Shown: positions 15,933 through 24,979 of the stretch, piece after piece | Position numbering within the stretch: position 1 is the first letter of the stretch | Layout of the letters: every line of letters starts with the position of its first letter | From: Anabaena cylindrica PCC 7122 | GTDB taxonomy: Bacteria; Cyanobacteriota; Cyanobacteriia; Cyanobacteriales; Nostocaceae | Direction: 5' to 3' | Length of the DNA: 64,000 nt | Assembly (NCBI RefSeq): GCF_000317695.1 | Contig: NC_019771.1 | Span: forward strand, 992,001-1,056,000 | Translations under genes and position numbers: made by a program | The notes under the pieces: model-generated | Database searches by the model: none | What the model saw: only the letters and a program-made list of their open reading frames with translations | Told to the model about the DNA's origin: nothing

Positions 15933-16208
15933 CTAACCAATGGTTTCATCGTTATGGATGGGGAGGGTACAGCAATTAACATCATTTAAGCAAACTTTAC
16001 CCCATTGTAAAGCCCAGCGAACCAAAGCGACTCGGTTGTCTGTTTTAGTTTTGGTGAGAATGTTGCTGATATGGTTATCTACTGTACGTTTGCTAATCTC
16101 CAGTTTTCCTGCAATTTCTTGGTTAGTTAAGCCTGCGGCCACTAAGTCGATAATTTGCAGTTCTCTGTCTGACAGACTAACAGGGGTCTGAGACTCATTA
16201 GCAGCCAT
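15933..16208 (-). CDS. pedR: PedR-like LuxR-type regulator
   Basis: The 91-residue protein is almost only a LuxR/GerE helix-turn-helix (LSDRELQIIDLVAAGLTNQEIAGKLEISKRTVDNHISNILTKTKTDNRVALVRWAL). The tail carries clustered cysteines (VCLNDVNCCTLP). Small stand-alone LuxR regulators of this form in cyanobacteria include PedR (Synechocystis Ssl0564), which senses photosynthetic electron flow through thioredoxin acting on cysteine and controls chlorophyll and photosystem genes. There is no receiver domain. Assignment rests on size, HTH sequence and cysteine tail. Confidence 0.7.
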   Translation of the reverse strand: MAANESQTPVSLSDRELQIIDLVAAGLTNQEIAGKLEISKRTVDNHISNILTKTKTDNRVALVRWALQWGKVCLNDVNCCTLPIHNDETIG

Positions 16209-16639
16209 GACTTATTTATTTCTCCCTTGGTATATGTACTCAATCGCTCTTTCTAATTCTAAAAGATTCTCTCAGAGGCAGACATTACAAATGTTCCGAG
16301 TAATACCAAAGTCCATATTTTCTTTGGATTTGATCTGGAGTTTTATCTAACCCATTAAATATTTTGTATTAATGGGTACGTTTTAGCATGAAAATTCTCT
16401 TGTCTACAGAGGTAATAAATTTGGGAATTTAAAAGCATATACACTCTATTTAGGCATAAAAATTGCTATTGTATTCTATGACCAGCCCTTCGGGATGTGA
16501 ACAGGTAATATTCTTGTGAATGTCTAGAGGTGAATTGACTACACCTTTAAGAGTTTTGAACTGCTTGAAAATCTCTACGGCTTTAGCCCAGAGAGAAGTC
16601 AAACATATTCTTAATCCCAAGTCGTGAATCAAAAATGAG
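16209..16639. other. Intergenic region between pedR and the sugar kinase
   Basis: The divergent promoters of pedR and the PfkB kinase must lie in this 431-bp stretch. I see no repeat or RNA gene. A 60-codon minus-strand frame at 16450-16632 has no recognisable features. Confidence 0.5.
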
Positions 16640-17617
16640 ATGAGTAATCCCCGTGTTTTGTGCCTTGGCGAAGTTTTGTTTGATTGTTTAGCTGATCAAT
16701 TGGGGCTAAAGTTGCCAGAAGTGCAGTCTTGGACTCCCTATCCAGGTGGAGCGCCTGCTAATGTGGCCTGTGCTTTAGTAAAGTTGGGAACGCCAGCAGG
16801 ATTTATTGGTGCGGTGGGAGAAGATGAACCTGGTAGCACTCTGGTGAAGCTGTTACAAGATGTAGGCGTGGATACGACGGGTGTGCAACGTCATCCTACA
16901 GCACCAACGCGACAAGTTTATGTGATTAGGGATTCGGGGGGCGATCGCACTTTTGCCGGATTTGGTAAATATGATACTTCAGAATTTGCCGATACCCGTC
17001 TTCAAGCTAAACAACTGTCACTTTCGCTGTTTGATGAAGCAGAATTTTTGGTAGTAGGAACTTTAGAATTGGCCTATCCTGAAAGTGAGCAAGCTGTTTT
17101 GCGAGCCTTAGAGTTAGCAGAACAATATGACCTGAAGATTATTCTGGATGTAAATTGGCGACCAGTATTTTGGCAAGATGAAAATACAGCCAAGTCCAAA
17201 ATTCAGGCGTTATTGAAGAGATTTGATTTTCTCAAATTGACTAAGGAAGAAGCCCAATGGTTATTTGATACCACAGATCCAGGAGCTATTACTTATCGAC
17301 TAAATTCATTGGAAGGTGTTTTAGTCACAGATGGTGAAAATGGTTGTGCTTATTGTTTAGGTGAAAACGAGGGCAAATTACCTGCATTTTCTGTACCTGT
17401 CGTTGATACAACTGGTGCGGGAGATAGCTTTTTGGCTGGGTTTATCCATCAATTATATCAATCTGGGATTCAAAGTTTGAGGGATGGAGAAACTGCAAAA
17501 CGAGTTATCACCTATGCCAGTGCTGTGGGGGCGCTAACTACTATTAAACCAGGTGCGATCGCATCCCAACCTACCCCTGCTGAAGTTGATGCTTTTCTAG
17601 CTACCCATCAACTTTAG
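16640..17617 (+). CDS. Fructokinase-type PfkB carbohydrate kinase
   Basis: The 325-residue cytosolic kinase carries both PfkB signatures: the N-terminal GGAPANVACALVKLG near residues 35-50 and the C-terminal DTTGAGDSFLAGF near 251-263, whose aspartate is the catalytic base and whose GAGD forms the anion hole. Its start MSNPRVLCLGEVLFD is typical of fructokinases, which phosphorylate fructose released from sucrose. ADP-ribose or other sugars cannot be excluded. It ends tail-to-tail with the HIRAN gene (4-bp overlap of ends). Confidence 0.85.
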   Translation: MSNPRVLCLGEVLFDCLADQLGLKLPEVQSWTPYPGGAPANVACALVKLGTPAGFIGAVGEDEPGSTLVKLLQDVGVDTTGVQRHPTAPTRQVYVIRDSGGDRTFAGFGKYDTSEFADTRLQAKQLSLSLFDEAEFLVVGTLELAYPESEQAVLRALELAEQYDLKIILDVNWRPVFWQDENTAKSKIQALLKRFDFLKLTKEEAQWLFDTTDPGAITYRLNSLEGVLVTDGENGCAYCLGENEGKLPAFSVPVVDTTGAGDSFLAGFIHQLYQSGIQSLRDGETAKRVITYASAVGALTTIKPGAIASQPTPAEVDAFLATHQL

Positions 17618-18378
17618 GTCGTTACATATTCAGCCGGGATGTCAGCTACTATTGGTTGATATTCCTGGCTGGAAAATGGACGAAAATCATCACGCCATTC
17701 TGCGGTCAAACTACATAATAAACGTAGCTGAAGTGGTGCTGGTACTGGATTGATGCGCTCAACGTATACTGTTAGAAGTTCTGAATTTTTGTTGTTTAGT
17801 TTAAAAACATCATCTACTATATAGCGGGGACAATAACCAACAATATGATGATCCTTCGTACATAAAAGCAATGCACGCGAGTCATAGGGATTTTGAAATT
17901 CGTGAGCTAAATACAAAACTTCTTGGGTTTGTAATTGATTAATTCTTTCGATTGTAGATGGGGGAAAATGCCGCAAACCATGAGCAAAAAAATGAATTTT
18001 GTATAAACCATTTTCATCAGGTTCTGGACAAGGGAAAACTTCATAATGATCTGTTACTTTACGTCCTCCAGAACGAGAAAGAATAGCCATTGGATCATCT
18101 TCGTTTTCAGGTATATTCAGCCATTGAATACAATCTTTATAGTCTGGTCGAGAAGTTTGCATCACTCGGTTATAAAATAATGGGAATAATTCAGTTGATG
18201 TATAAATCCTGTGCAAATCTGGGAACGAATATACTAGGTTGAACTCACATTTATCTTGTGCTTGTTTAGCTCCTTGAGTATATACGAAAGTATATTGTGT
18301 TCCATCAAATGTTAATCTCCCTACAGGAAACCAAGCACGAGTTGTCGGATCTTGCCAAGCCAAAAAAAGAGTTTTCAT
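17614..18378 (-). CDS. HIRAN-domain protein with HipA N-subdomain-like N-terminus
   Basis: From the ATG at 18378 the product has 254 residues. A GTG at 18393 would overlap the upstream stop. The N-terminal ~50 residues (LFLAWQDPTTRAWFPVGRLTF...YTFVYTQGA) resemble the first N-terminal subdomain of HipA kinases (the HipS-like part). The C-terminal ~100 residues fit HIRAN: EVLYLAHEFQNPYDSRALLL...GYCPRYIVDDVFKL, a fold that binds DNA ends or damaged DNA in other proteins. The gene directly follows, on the same strand, the two halves of a HipA-like kinase, so they form one locus. The joint role, toxin control or stress response, is inferred. Confidence 0.65.
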   Translation of the reverse strand: MKTLFLAWQDPTTRAWFPVGRLTFDGTQYTFVYTQGAKQAQDKCEFNLVYSFPDLHRIYTSTELFPLFYNRVMQTSRPDYKDCIQWLNIPENEDDPMAILSRSGGRKVTDHYEVFPCPEPDENGLYKIHFFAHGLRHFPPSTIERINQLQTQEVLYLAHEFQNPYDSRALLLCTKDHHIVGYCPRYIVDDVFKLNNKNSELLTVYVERINPVPAPLQLRLLCSLTAEWRDDFRPFSSQEYQPIVADIPAEYVTT

Positions 18379-18389
18379 AGATAAAAAAT

Positions 18390-18932
18390 TCACTGTAAAT
18401 TTAGCAGTTCTTTTTGATTTAATTCTAGTATTTTATGAGCAAATTCTATTGCTGGTATGGATATACGGTTTTTGGGAATACGCATAATACTTTTTAAAGT
18501 ATCATTACTGCTAATTTCTGCCAATCTATCAAGCCAAATTTTTGCAGCATTTGGATAACGTTTTTTTACTTCACAAAAAACATCCAAATTTCTGAGGCGG
18601 TGTGTATTACCAATGGGAGAATAAAAAACAGAATAGCATTTTTGGGCATAGGCTTTAACCGAAAAACCCTGATCTTTTGTGGTTAATCTTTCTTCCCGTT
18701 TGGAGTCAGGTTCGTTTCTACCAAGACTAGAACCATGATCATAAGTTGGTGATAAGTAAATTCTATCTTTAACACTGATAAATGCCCAGTTTTCATGGTG
18801 TCGATCAGTATTACCTATCCACGCATCTAACAGTAAGTATCCGACAAAAGTATCAATTGCAGTATTAATTCCTTCTGGTGGTATCCATTCTATTGGTAAG
18901 TTAAGCAAAGTAGCTTCAATGGTACTGAACAC
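18390..18932 (-). pseudogene. HipA-like kinase, C-terminal catalytic half
   Basis: This half contains the catalytic core of a HipA/PI3K-fold Ser/Thr kinase: LLDAWIGNTDRHHENWAFI (catalytic Asp and Asn of D-x4-N) and SPTYDHGSSLG (metal-binding Asp). The first plausible start is a GTG at 18932, but the frame is open upstream in phase with the N-terminal half: the two are separated only by a single TAA (18948-18950) and five further codons. It is therefore the rest of one gene broken by a nonsense mutation. The ATP-binding lysine lies in the other half, so this piece alone should be inactive. Confidence 0.75.
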
Positions 18933-18947
18933 ATTATCAATTGTGTG

Positions 18948-19301
18948 TTAGGAATGATCTTTTGGATGTTGTGGATAGTCAGGTAATTTTTGAGCGAGAA
19001 TTTCCCTACCAGTAATCAGAGTGCCGTTTTTCCATTCTCCTCGTAAAAATGAGGGTGAAACAGTACCTTTTTCTCCCCTGTATATAGCTAATTCCTGTTC
19101 AGCATGGGGTAGTCCCAATAATTTGCACAATTCAGTAGCAATTTTCTCCGCCCAATCTTCTCCAGTATTTGGTCTAGCTTTTTTAAAGAGACAACGACTA
19201 AGGTTATCGTCATAGAACCAGAACTTTATTCGTGTTCCCAAATCCTCAATCTCCTGAGAGGCATCTAGCGGAACTTCAATGATTGGAAACAGATCTGACA
19301 T
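18948..19301 (-). pseudogene. HipA-like kinase, N-terminal half ending at a premature stop
   Basis: 117 residues starting MSDLFPIIEVPLDASQE. It contains the HipA-type N-lobe: CLFKKARPNTGEDWAEKIATELCKLLGLPHAEQELA, where the Lys of LFKK and the Glu of GEDWAEK fit ATP binding, and a substrate/activation-loop-like segment. It ends at a TAA in phase with the downstream half, most simply a CAA-to-TAA change. HipA kinases phosphorylate tRNA synthetases and cause dormancy, normally held by HipB. No HipB-like HTH gene is adjacent. Confidence 0.75.
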
Positions 19302-19343
19302 GATTTATCATGACGGCAAACACATACTATAGTAATCATCCCA

Positions 19344-19838
19344 TTAACTCGCCTCAATCCCTAAAGCCTTTCTAATCTTATTTACACTCACTTCATTCGG
19401 CTGGGAAATATCAACATAAATAGCATTATCTGGCTCTTCAAGGTCATCAAACTGACTTTTGAGGAGTTTTTCATTCATAAAGTGATTCTGCCGCTGTCTC
19501 AGCCGTTCTTGAATGATATCGAAAGATCCTTTGCAATAGACTAACTGGATGCGACTATCACATAAGAGAATTTGGCGATAACTAGCTTTAAGAGCAGAAC
19601 AAGCTAAAACTACATTTTTATTTTCTTGCAACCAAATTTTAATATTAGTCTGTAAATCTTGTAACCAAGGCATTCTATCGACATCATTGAGGGGAATACC
19701 AAGCAGCATGTTTTCAAGGTTTTCTGGTGAGTGGAAAGCGTCACCATCATAAAATTCCCAGTTTAGTGATTCTGCTAAAAGTTTACCAATAGTAGTTTTA
19801 CCAGATCCAGAAACACCCATTAAAATAATAATCATCAA
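19344..19838 (-). CDS. gntK: Gluconokinase
   Basis: The 164-residue P-loop kinase starts MMIIILMGVSGSGKTTIGKLLAESL, with Walker A GVSGSGKT. Then come YDGDAFHSPENLENMLLGIPLNDVDRMPWL, the gluconate kinase substrate motif, ALKASYRQILL and RQRQNHFMNEKLLKSQFDDLEEP, all typical of bacterial GntK. It phosphorylates gluconate to 6-phosphogluconate, feeding the oxidative pentose phosphate and Entner-Doudoroff routes. Length is normal for the family. It lies 42 bp before the HipA-like gene region on the same strand, probably its own transcript. Confidence 0.9.
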   Translation of the reverse strand: MMIIILMGVSGSGKTTIGKLLAESLNWEFYDGDAFHSPENLENMLLGIPLNDVDRMPWLQDLQTNIKIWLQENKNVVLACSALKASYRQILLCDSRIQLVYCKGSFDIIQERLRQRQNHFMNEKLLKSQFDDLEEPDNAIYVDISQPNEVSVNKIRKALGIEAS

Positions 19839-19871
19839 ATTAAAGAAAGAACTGTTAACCTTTACCCAAAC

Positions 19872-20102
<231 letters not shown>

Positions 20103-20109
20103 TATAACC

Positions 20110-20220
20110 AGGACTCACGCACTGAAACGGAAAACTGTCATTCTGAGCGCAGCGAAGAATCTCTCCAGAAGTTGAAACGCCTATTCTAGCGTTCTCAATT
20201 TGGCTGAGTGCGTAAGTCCT
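20110..20220. mobile_element. MITE-like element, 111 bp, copy 2
   Basis: Same length and ends as 3856-3966: AGGACTCACGCACTG at the left and CAGTGCG-type ends CTGAGTGCGTAAGTCCT at the right. The inverted ends match better here than in copy 1, so this may be the younger copy. Confidence 0.8.
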
Positions 20221-20292
20221 AATAGCAATTCTATTTGAGTTGAGAACTTATCAGTGAGGGAAGGGAACATACTTTTCCAACATCTTCTTACA

Positions 20293-21018
20293 TTAAATTT
20301 TCAATTTTGCTAAACCTAAATAACGGATACCTTCTGGAGAAATATCAAAACGACAAGGTAAAACTTCTAAACCGAGGGTTATGGCTTGTCGTAACAATTG
20401 ACTATAGATAGGATCTGTGCTATCACCGGGAGCAAATTCTGGACAATCACCCCGATTGATAAAATACAACATTACTGCACGATTTTGGGGTAACACCTCC
20501 ATTAATTCACGTAAATGTTTTTGTCCTCTTGTGGTTTCTGTGTCGGGAAATAATGCTAAATTCCCTTGTGTCCAAGTAGTATTTTTAACTTCTAAATAAA
20601 TCGGACGTTGTTGATCAATTCCGGTTAAGTAAAAATCCACACGGCTTTTTTTATCTTTTCCATAAACCACTTCGCCCTTAACTTGTGTATATTCACTTAA
20701 TTCTGGAAATAGATATTTTTCTAAAGCTAGTTTTATTACTCTATTAGGTAAAGCTGTATTCACACCTACCCAAGTCGGTTCTGGCTCTTGTACTTGAATT
20801 AACTCTAAGGTGTAAGCTAATTTACGGTTAGGATTATCGCTTTTAGAAATTTGTACTGGACTACCAACAGTAGATACTCCAGTCATTGGCCCTGTATTGG
20901 GACAGTGGGCTGTCACTATTTCCCCAGAAGTAATTTGAACATCAGCAAAAAACCGCTTGTAGCGTTTGAGCAATACACCAGGGTAGAGTACTGGATAGTT
21001 ATAAAGCCAATCAATCAT
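20293..21018 (-). CDS. sfsA: SfsA family nuclease
   Basis: The 241-residue protein matches SfsA over its full length: LYPGVLLKRYKRFFADVQI with GEIVTAHCPNTGPMTG at the N-terminus (OB-like part), and a PD-(D/E)XK-like core with SRVDFYLTG (Asp) and PIYLEVKNTTW (E-x-K). It ends with ALFPDTETTRGQKHLRELMEV and a conserved C-terminal strand. SfsA was named for sugar fermentation stimulation in E. coli and is now regarded as a DNA/RNA nuclease. Starts MIDWLYNYPVLYPG at 21018. Cytosolic. Confidence 0.9.
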   Translation of the reverse strand: MIDWLYNYPVLYPGVLLKRYKRFFADVQITSGEIVTAHCPNTGPMTGVSTVGSPVQISKSDNPNRKLAYTLELIQVQEPEPTWVGVNTALPNRVIKLALEKYLFPELSEYTQVKGEVVYGKDKKSRVDFYLTGIDQQRPIYLEVKNTTWTQGNLALFPDTETTRGQKHLRELMEVLPQNRAVMLYFINRGDCPEFAPGDSTDPIYSQLLRQAITLGLEVLPCRFDISPEGIRYLGLAKLKI

Positions 21019-21158
21019 AGAAATATGTAACTTATTTATTTAAGGTATTAGTAATAATACGATTAAACTCAAAATAAATATCATCATAATTTTATAGAAT
21101 ATTTTGATATGGTGACTCACATTAGGTAACTATAAAAAATACGCATTACAAAAATGTT

Positions 21159-22325
21159 ATGAACAACGAATACAATTCCGCACCTGCTGCTACCGAACTA
21201 GCTACTACTGAGTACTATGTGCATTCAATAGAGTATTTACTGAAAGTAGTTCAAGAACTTTGTTCAGTACATACTTTAGAAGAGATTACAAAAATTGTAC
21301 TAATAGCAGTAAGAAAACTGACGGGTTCTGATGGTGCTACTTTTGTGCTATCAGACAATGGATTTTCCTACTACGTAGATGAAGATGCTATAAGTCCGAT
21401 GTGGAAAGGTCAGCGATTTCCAATGGATACAACCATTAGTGGCTGGGTAATGAGGAATTGTCAACTAGGGATTATTGAAGATGTATCTGTTGACCACAGG
21501 AGTTCCCATTATTTTTATGAAAACACATTTATTAAAAGTATGGCTATGGTTGCCATTTGTCCGAAAGGAGGTATTGATGCTGTTGGTGCTATTGGTACTT
21601 ATTGGGGACAACACTATCAACCGACTCATGAAGAGGTTAAGTTGCTGCAATTACTTGCAGATAGTACAGCGATCGCAATGGATAATGTCGCCATGTATGT
21701 AGAACTCCAGAAAAAGTTGAGCGATCGCACTACAGCCCTGGAAATTGCTCAAATCACTTTACTACAAGAAACCCAAGAACGTAAAGCTATTGAAGCTGAA
21801 ATTCGCCGCATCTCACACACTGATGAATTGACTGGACTGCATAATCGGCGCGGCTTTTACCTGATGGCCGAGCAGCATCTACGATTAGCCAAGCGATCGC
21901 AAATGTACACTAGTATCATGTTTATTGAACTGAGTACACTTACTTACATTCATGAAACTTTTGGTCATGAGTTCGCTGAAGACGCTATTGTTCTCACTGC
22001 AAATTTGCTCAAACAAAGTTTACGCAATTCTGATACATTAGGACGGATAGAAGAAGATCAATTTGTTGTCCTCGTACAGGGATACCAGCTTGTGTGCGAA
22101 GTGATAGAGCAGCGAATGGAAGCTAATATCCACCAATTTAATCAGACTCAACAGTTACCGTTTCCGCTATCTATAACTATTGGTGTCTATCCCTATGATT
22201 CCAGTCAGACTATTTCACTAGATGACCTGATTGCATTAGCTCATCTTAATATCCATCAAACAAAATTAGCACAATCTGAAAACCCTCAATACATAAACGA
22301 TAATTGCTCAGATACAGCTAAGTAG
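21159..22325 (+). CDS. GAF-GGDEF protein with degenerate GGDEF site
   Basis: The 388-residue protein has a GAF sensor domain (about 25-180), a helical linker (LSDRTTALEIAQITLLQETQERKAIEAEI) and a GGDEF fold starting at HTDELTGLHNRRGF. The signature GG(D/E)EF is replaced by IEEDQF (297-302), and the metal/substrate motif DxFKxxND reads ELSTLTYIHETFGH. It should not make c-di-GMP, and may bind nucleotide or act through protein contact. A signal-sensing role through GAF is likely. It stands alone, with an upstream ATG at 21159 as the only good start. Confidence 0.85.
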   Translation: MNNEYNSAPAATELATTEYYVHSIEYLLKVVQELCSVHTLEEITKIVLIAVRKLTGSDGATFVLSDNGFSYYVDEDAISPMWKGQRFPMDTTISGWVMRNCQLGIIEDVSVDHRSSHYFYENTFIKSMAMVAICPKGGIDAVGAIGTYWGQHYQPTHEEVKLLQLLADSTAIAMDNVAMYVELQKKLSDRTTALEIAQITLLQETQERKAIEAEIRRISHTDELTGLHNRRGFYLMAEQHLRLAKRSQMYTSIMFIELSTLTYIHETFGHEFAEDAIVLTANLLKQSLRNSDTLGRIEEDQFVVLVQGYQLVCEVIEQRMEANIHQFNQTQQLPFPLSITIGVYPYDSSQTISLDDLIALAHLNIHQTKLAQSENPQYINDNCSDTAK

Positions 22326-22471
22326 GTGTATTTGATAGCAATGTTTCAGTAATTTAACAATTTTTGTAGTCAAATTTACGACGGTTAAATAATAGTTGCA
22401 TATAATAGATATTACAGACCTTCCACATTAAAAAATTGGGAAGGATTTTAAAATGCAAGGAAAAAAGTCCT

Positions 22472-23140
22472 ATGCAAAAAGTCTCATATGCTACGGAATT
22501 AGAATATACTTTTCTGTTTACCCTGAGAAAAGTAAATTCGATTAATACTGAAGATTTTCAGACATTTTTTCAGAACTTACCTGTTGATCCTTATATTAAG
22601 GGTAAATATCGCTCAAGAAGGTTATCACGGGTCATAATTTCTGAAAATAAGTTGATTAAACTTCCACATGGATACCTATTTCAGAGCCGAGATTATAATT
22701 CTTTATTGGGTGATATCAAAAGAGATTTTGCAGAATTAGAAGATGCACTTGTCGAACTAGATATTTTTAAGAACCTGGTTTTAGCTTTTAGCGATGCTTG
22801 TAAACTGCACCCAGAAGCCGAAATTGGTATTCATCAAATCAGAACCACCTGTTCACCAGGTCATTTAGGCAATCCTGCACCTGAAGGCATTCATCAAGAT
22901 GGAAGTGATTTTATTGGCATATTTTCTGTCGCTAGAGAAAACATTCAAGGTGGAGAAACACATTTATATACTGCTAAAAAAGAGAAGCCAGTTTTTAACA
23001 AAATTTTGCAACCAGGAGAACTAGTTGTAGTCAATGATCATGATTTTTTCCACTTTACAACTCCTATTAAATCTCACAATCCAGAACCAGGAACTAGGGA
23101 TGTGTTCGTACTTACTTCTCCCAGTTTAATATCTGAATAG
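22472..23140 (+). CDS. 2OG-Fe(II) dioxygenase family protein
   Basis: From the ATG at 22472 the protein has 222 residues (MQKVSYATELEYTF). The frame is open to a TTG at 22436, which has a poorer context. It has the family pattern of the 2OG-Fe dioxygenase group that includes bacterial amino-acid hydroxylases: PEGIHQDGSDFIGIF (H-x-D metal pair), GGETHLYTAKK, LQPGELVVVNDHDFFHFTTPI (distal His) and GTRDVFVLTSP with an Arg for 2-oxoglutarate. The substrate, perhaps a free amino acid, is unknown. Confidence 0.75.
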   Translation: MQKVSYATELEYTFLFTLRKVNSINTEDFQTFFQNLPVDPYIKGKYRSRRLSRVIISENKLIKLPHGYLFQSRDYNSLLGDIKRDFAELEDALVELDIFKNLVLAFSDACKLHPEAEIGIHQIRTTCSPGHLGNPAPEGIHQDGSDFIGIFSVARENIQGGETHLYTAKKEKPVFNKILQPGELVVVNDHDFFHFTTPIKSHNPEPGTRDVFVLTSPSLISE

Positions 23141-23296
23141 TTAGTAGATTGTTCATGCTTCTATAACGACGGTAAACTTTCAATTACACCATTTTTATCT
23201 CTAGAATTATTGTCAGAAGCAAGAAGGAGGAAGAATAATATTTTTCTCTTCTGTTCGCTGTTTCTTGCTATATCAAACATTCTGTATCCTGAATCC

Positions 23297-23770
23297 TTAC
23301 ACATCTTGTTGATTGAGATGAATCATTTCCCAAGTTGTATATGTGCCAATAGGACTCCACAGTAAATAAGGAATTAGTAATAATGCAGCCCAAACCGAAA
23401 CAGGTAATACTGCTATGGTGACTAAAAGACAGATAATAAAACCTGTACCACCAAGAATTGTACCCGCCTTTAAACTGCGAAATCGAAACATTACAGGTGT
23501 GTAAGCAATTGTAAATATTTCCAAAAGTAGGTATAAAATCATCATTAACCAAGTTGCACCAGTATCTGGGTTGTGTTCCCAGATAATATAAGCTGACCAA
23601 GCGCCACAAATAAATATTACTGTCCAAATCAATGGAATTGCGGCCTCAAAAGTAAGCCATCTGGGTCTTTTTAAGTGCCTGAACCACTGGCGATCGCTAG
23701 GTGTAATCTGGTTAGCCCCTAAAGCTACTAAAAAAGCCACACCCCCGATTACTATCCAAGATTTAATCAT
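23297..23770 (-). CDS. tspO: TspO/MBR family membrane protein
   Basis: The 157-residue protein has five hydrophobic segments, the TspO topology. The family pattern includes WFRHLKRPRW near residue 29, PLIWTVIFICGAWSAYIIWE, and a C-terminal Trp-containing helix with PYLLWSPIGTYTTWEMIHL. TspO proteins bind tetrapyrroles and sterols and affect stress and pigment responses. The sequence is divergent but the lengths of loops fit. The neighbours give no extra clue. Confidence 0.8.
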   Translation of the reverse strand: MIKSWIVIGGVAFLVALGANQITPSDRQWFRHLKRPRWLTFEAAIPLIWTVIFICGAWSAYIIWEHNPDTGATWLMMILYLLLEIFTIAYTPVMFRFRSLKAGTILGGTGFIICLLVTIAVLPVSVWAALLLIPYLLWSPIGTYTTWEMIHLNQQDV

Positions 23771-23913
23771 AGCTTCCGATCCTTGGCGTTGATGTTCAAG
23801 AGGATTGATACAGTAATATTATCAGTCAATGATGTGGTTAATTGTACATATTGGGGAAGATGAAGGAATATTTATCTTCTTCCTACCTTCTGCTTGAATA
23901 TTTGGCGGTAATT

Positions 23914-24208
23914 TATAGCAATTCCCAAACTCATGAAATACACTCCACCCGCGCTGTCGCGCACCCTCCTCTTACCAAGGCTACGGTGTACACACAAGTC
24001 TTGAAATCATACCTAACGCTTGGTTTTGCCACTCTAAATCCCAATTTTATTAGAGAGATGGAGGTTTGAGTTTCGCAAAATATCAGGCATTTCAGGGGCT
24101 AAAAAACCTGAAACCTATGAGGCAACCACTTGTGTGTACACGGTAGCTTACCAAGGGGAGGGTTAGGGAGGGGTAATTTTGTATCTAACTAGAGTGGGAA
24201 AGGCTATA
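23914..24208. mobile_element. MITE-like element family A, copy 3, interrupted by another element
   Basis: Ends TATAGCAATTCCCAA and GGGAAAGGCTATA belong to family A. The copy is split in its CTTACCAAGG hairpin by the 166-bp element at 23981-24146. Removing that insert and one CTTACCAAGG copy restores a normal-length element. Confidence 0.9.
23981..24146. mobile_element. Nested 166-bp inverted-repeat element with 10-bp target duplication
   Basis: Terminal inverted repeats CTACGGTGTACACACAAGT and (reverse complement of the right end) CTACCGTGTACACACAAGT match at 18 of 19 positions. CTTACCAAGG flanks it at 23971-23980 and 24147-24156. It is too short to encode a transposase. A ~10-bp duplication points to an IS family that makes 9-12-bp duplications, IS4-like families among them. 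The mobilising IS is not in the window. Confidence 0.85.
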
Positions 24209-24289
24209 TGTCTGGAGATGGGGGTAGAGAGTTAGCTAATGGAACTAAGCTTTACAAATAGAAGATATCCCGTGCAACCAGTAATAAAT

Positions 24290-24916
24290 ATGCACACTGA
24301 TGAAACCGAAAAGCGATCGCACGAAGTAGAACCAGAAGTGCGATCGCACAACCAGGATCAAGCATCGCTGGAACTCAAACCGAAAGTACAAGATATTGCC
24401 AAAACTATCCGTCTCACCGGTTGGATAACTTTCTGGATACAATTGGCTTTGTCTATGGTTTGTGGCTTGGCTTTGTTATTTACTGTTACTGGTCGTGATT
24501 TTGCTCAACAACAAAATACTGGTCTAGGAGTTGGGATATTTTGGTGTGGTTGGGGAATTGTAGTGCTATTTTTCAGTATTTTTTGGAATTTTCGTTATAC
24601 ACGCTTCGGTAAACGCCTAGCAAATCCTAATCCCACCTTGCATCCTAGTAAGGCAGAAACAGTTAGAGCTATCCGACTGGGGGTCATGGTCGGTTTAATA
24701 GGGATGTTGTTAAGCATCTTTGGCGCGGGAGCTACCGTGAGTGTGCTGGTAGCCAAGTCTGTATCCCAGCCCCCAGGAGTGGCAATTACAGACCCTTACA
24801 GAATTATTCGCGCCATGGATGTGTTTGTAGCAGTGGCGAATGTCAATGCTATTGCGGCTCATTTTGTGGGAACTGTGGGTTCTATCTTCTTGCTAGAGCG
24901 AGTACATCAGCATTAA
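24290..24916 (+). CDS. DUF3611 (TIC21/PIC1-like) membrane protein
   Basis: I start at the ATG at 24290 (MHTDETEKRSHEVEPE, 208 residues); the frame is open to 24239. After an acidic N-terminus there are four hydrophobic segments: WITFWIQLALSMVCGLALLF, GIFWCGWGIVVLFFSIFWNF, LGVMVGLIGMLLSIFGAGAT and MDVFVAVANVNAIAAHFVGTVGSIFLL. This fits DUF3611, the family of chloroplast TIC21/PIC1, proposed as a translocon part or iron permease, and its cyanobacterial homologues. The motif QDIAKTIRLTGWITFW precedes helix 1. Role in this organism is unproven. Confidence 0.8.
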   Translation: MHTDETEKRSHEVEPEVRSHNQDQASLELKPKVQDIAKTIRLTGWITFWIQLALSMVCGLALLFTVTGRDFAQQQNTGLGVGIFWCGWGIVVLFFSIFWNFRYTRFGKRLANPNPTLHPSKAETVRAIRLGVMVGLIGMLLSIFGAGATVSVLVAKSVSQPPGVAITDPYRIIRAMDVFVAVANVNAIAAHFVGTVGSIFLLERVHQH

Positions 24917-24979
24917 TTCGTAATTCGTAATTCGTAATTATTCTCCCCCTGCTCCCTGCCTCCCCATATCCCTAATCTA

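Noticed and set aside
16450..16632. 60-codon minus-strand frame
   Set aside because: No recognisable domain or clear ribosome-binding site; lies in the pedR/kinase promoter region.
23268..23627. 119-codon minus-strand frame inside tspO
   Set aside because: Overlaps the TspO gene in another frame; poor composition.
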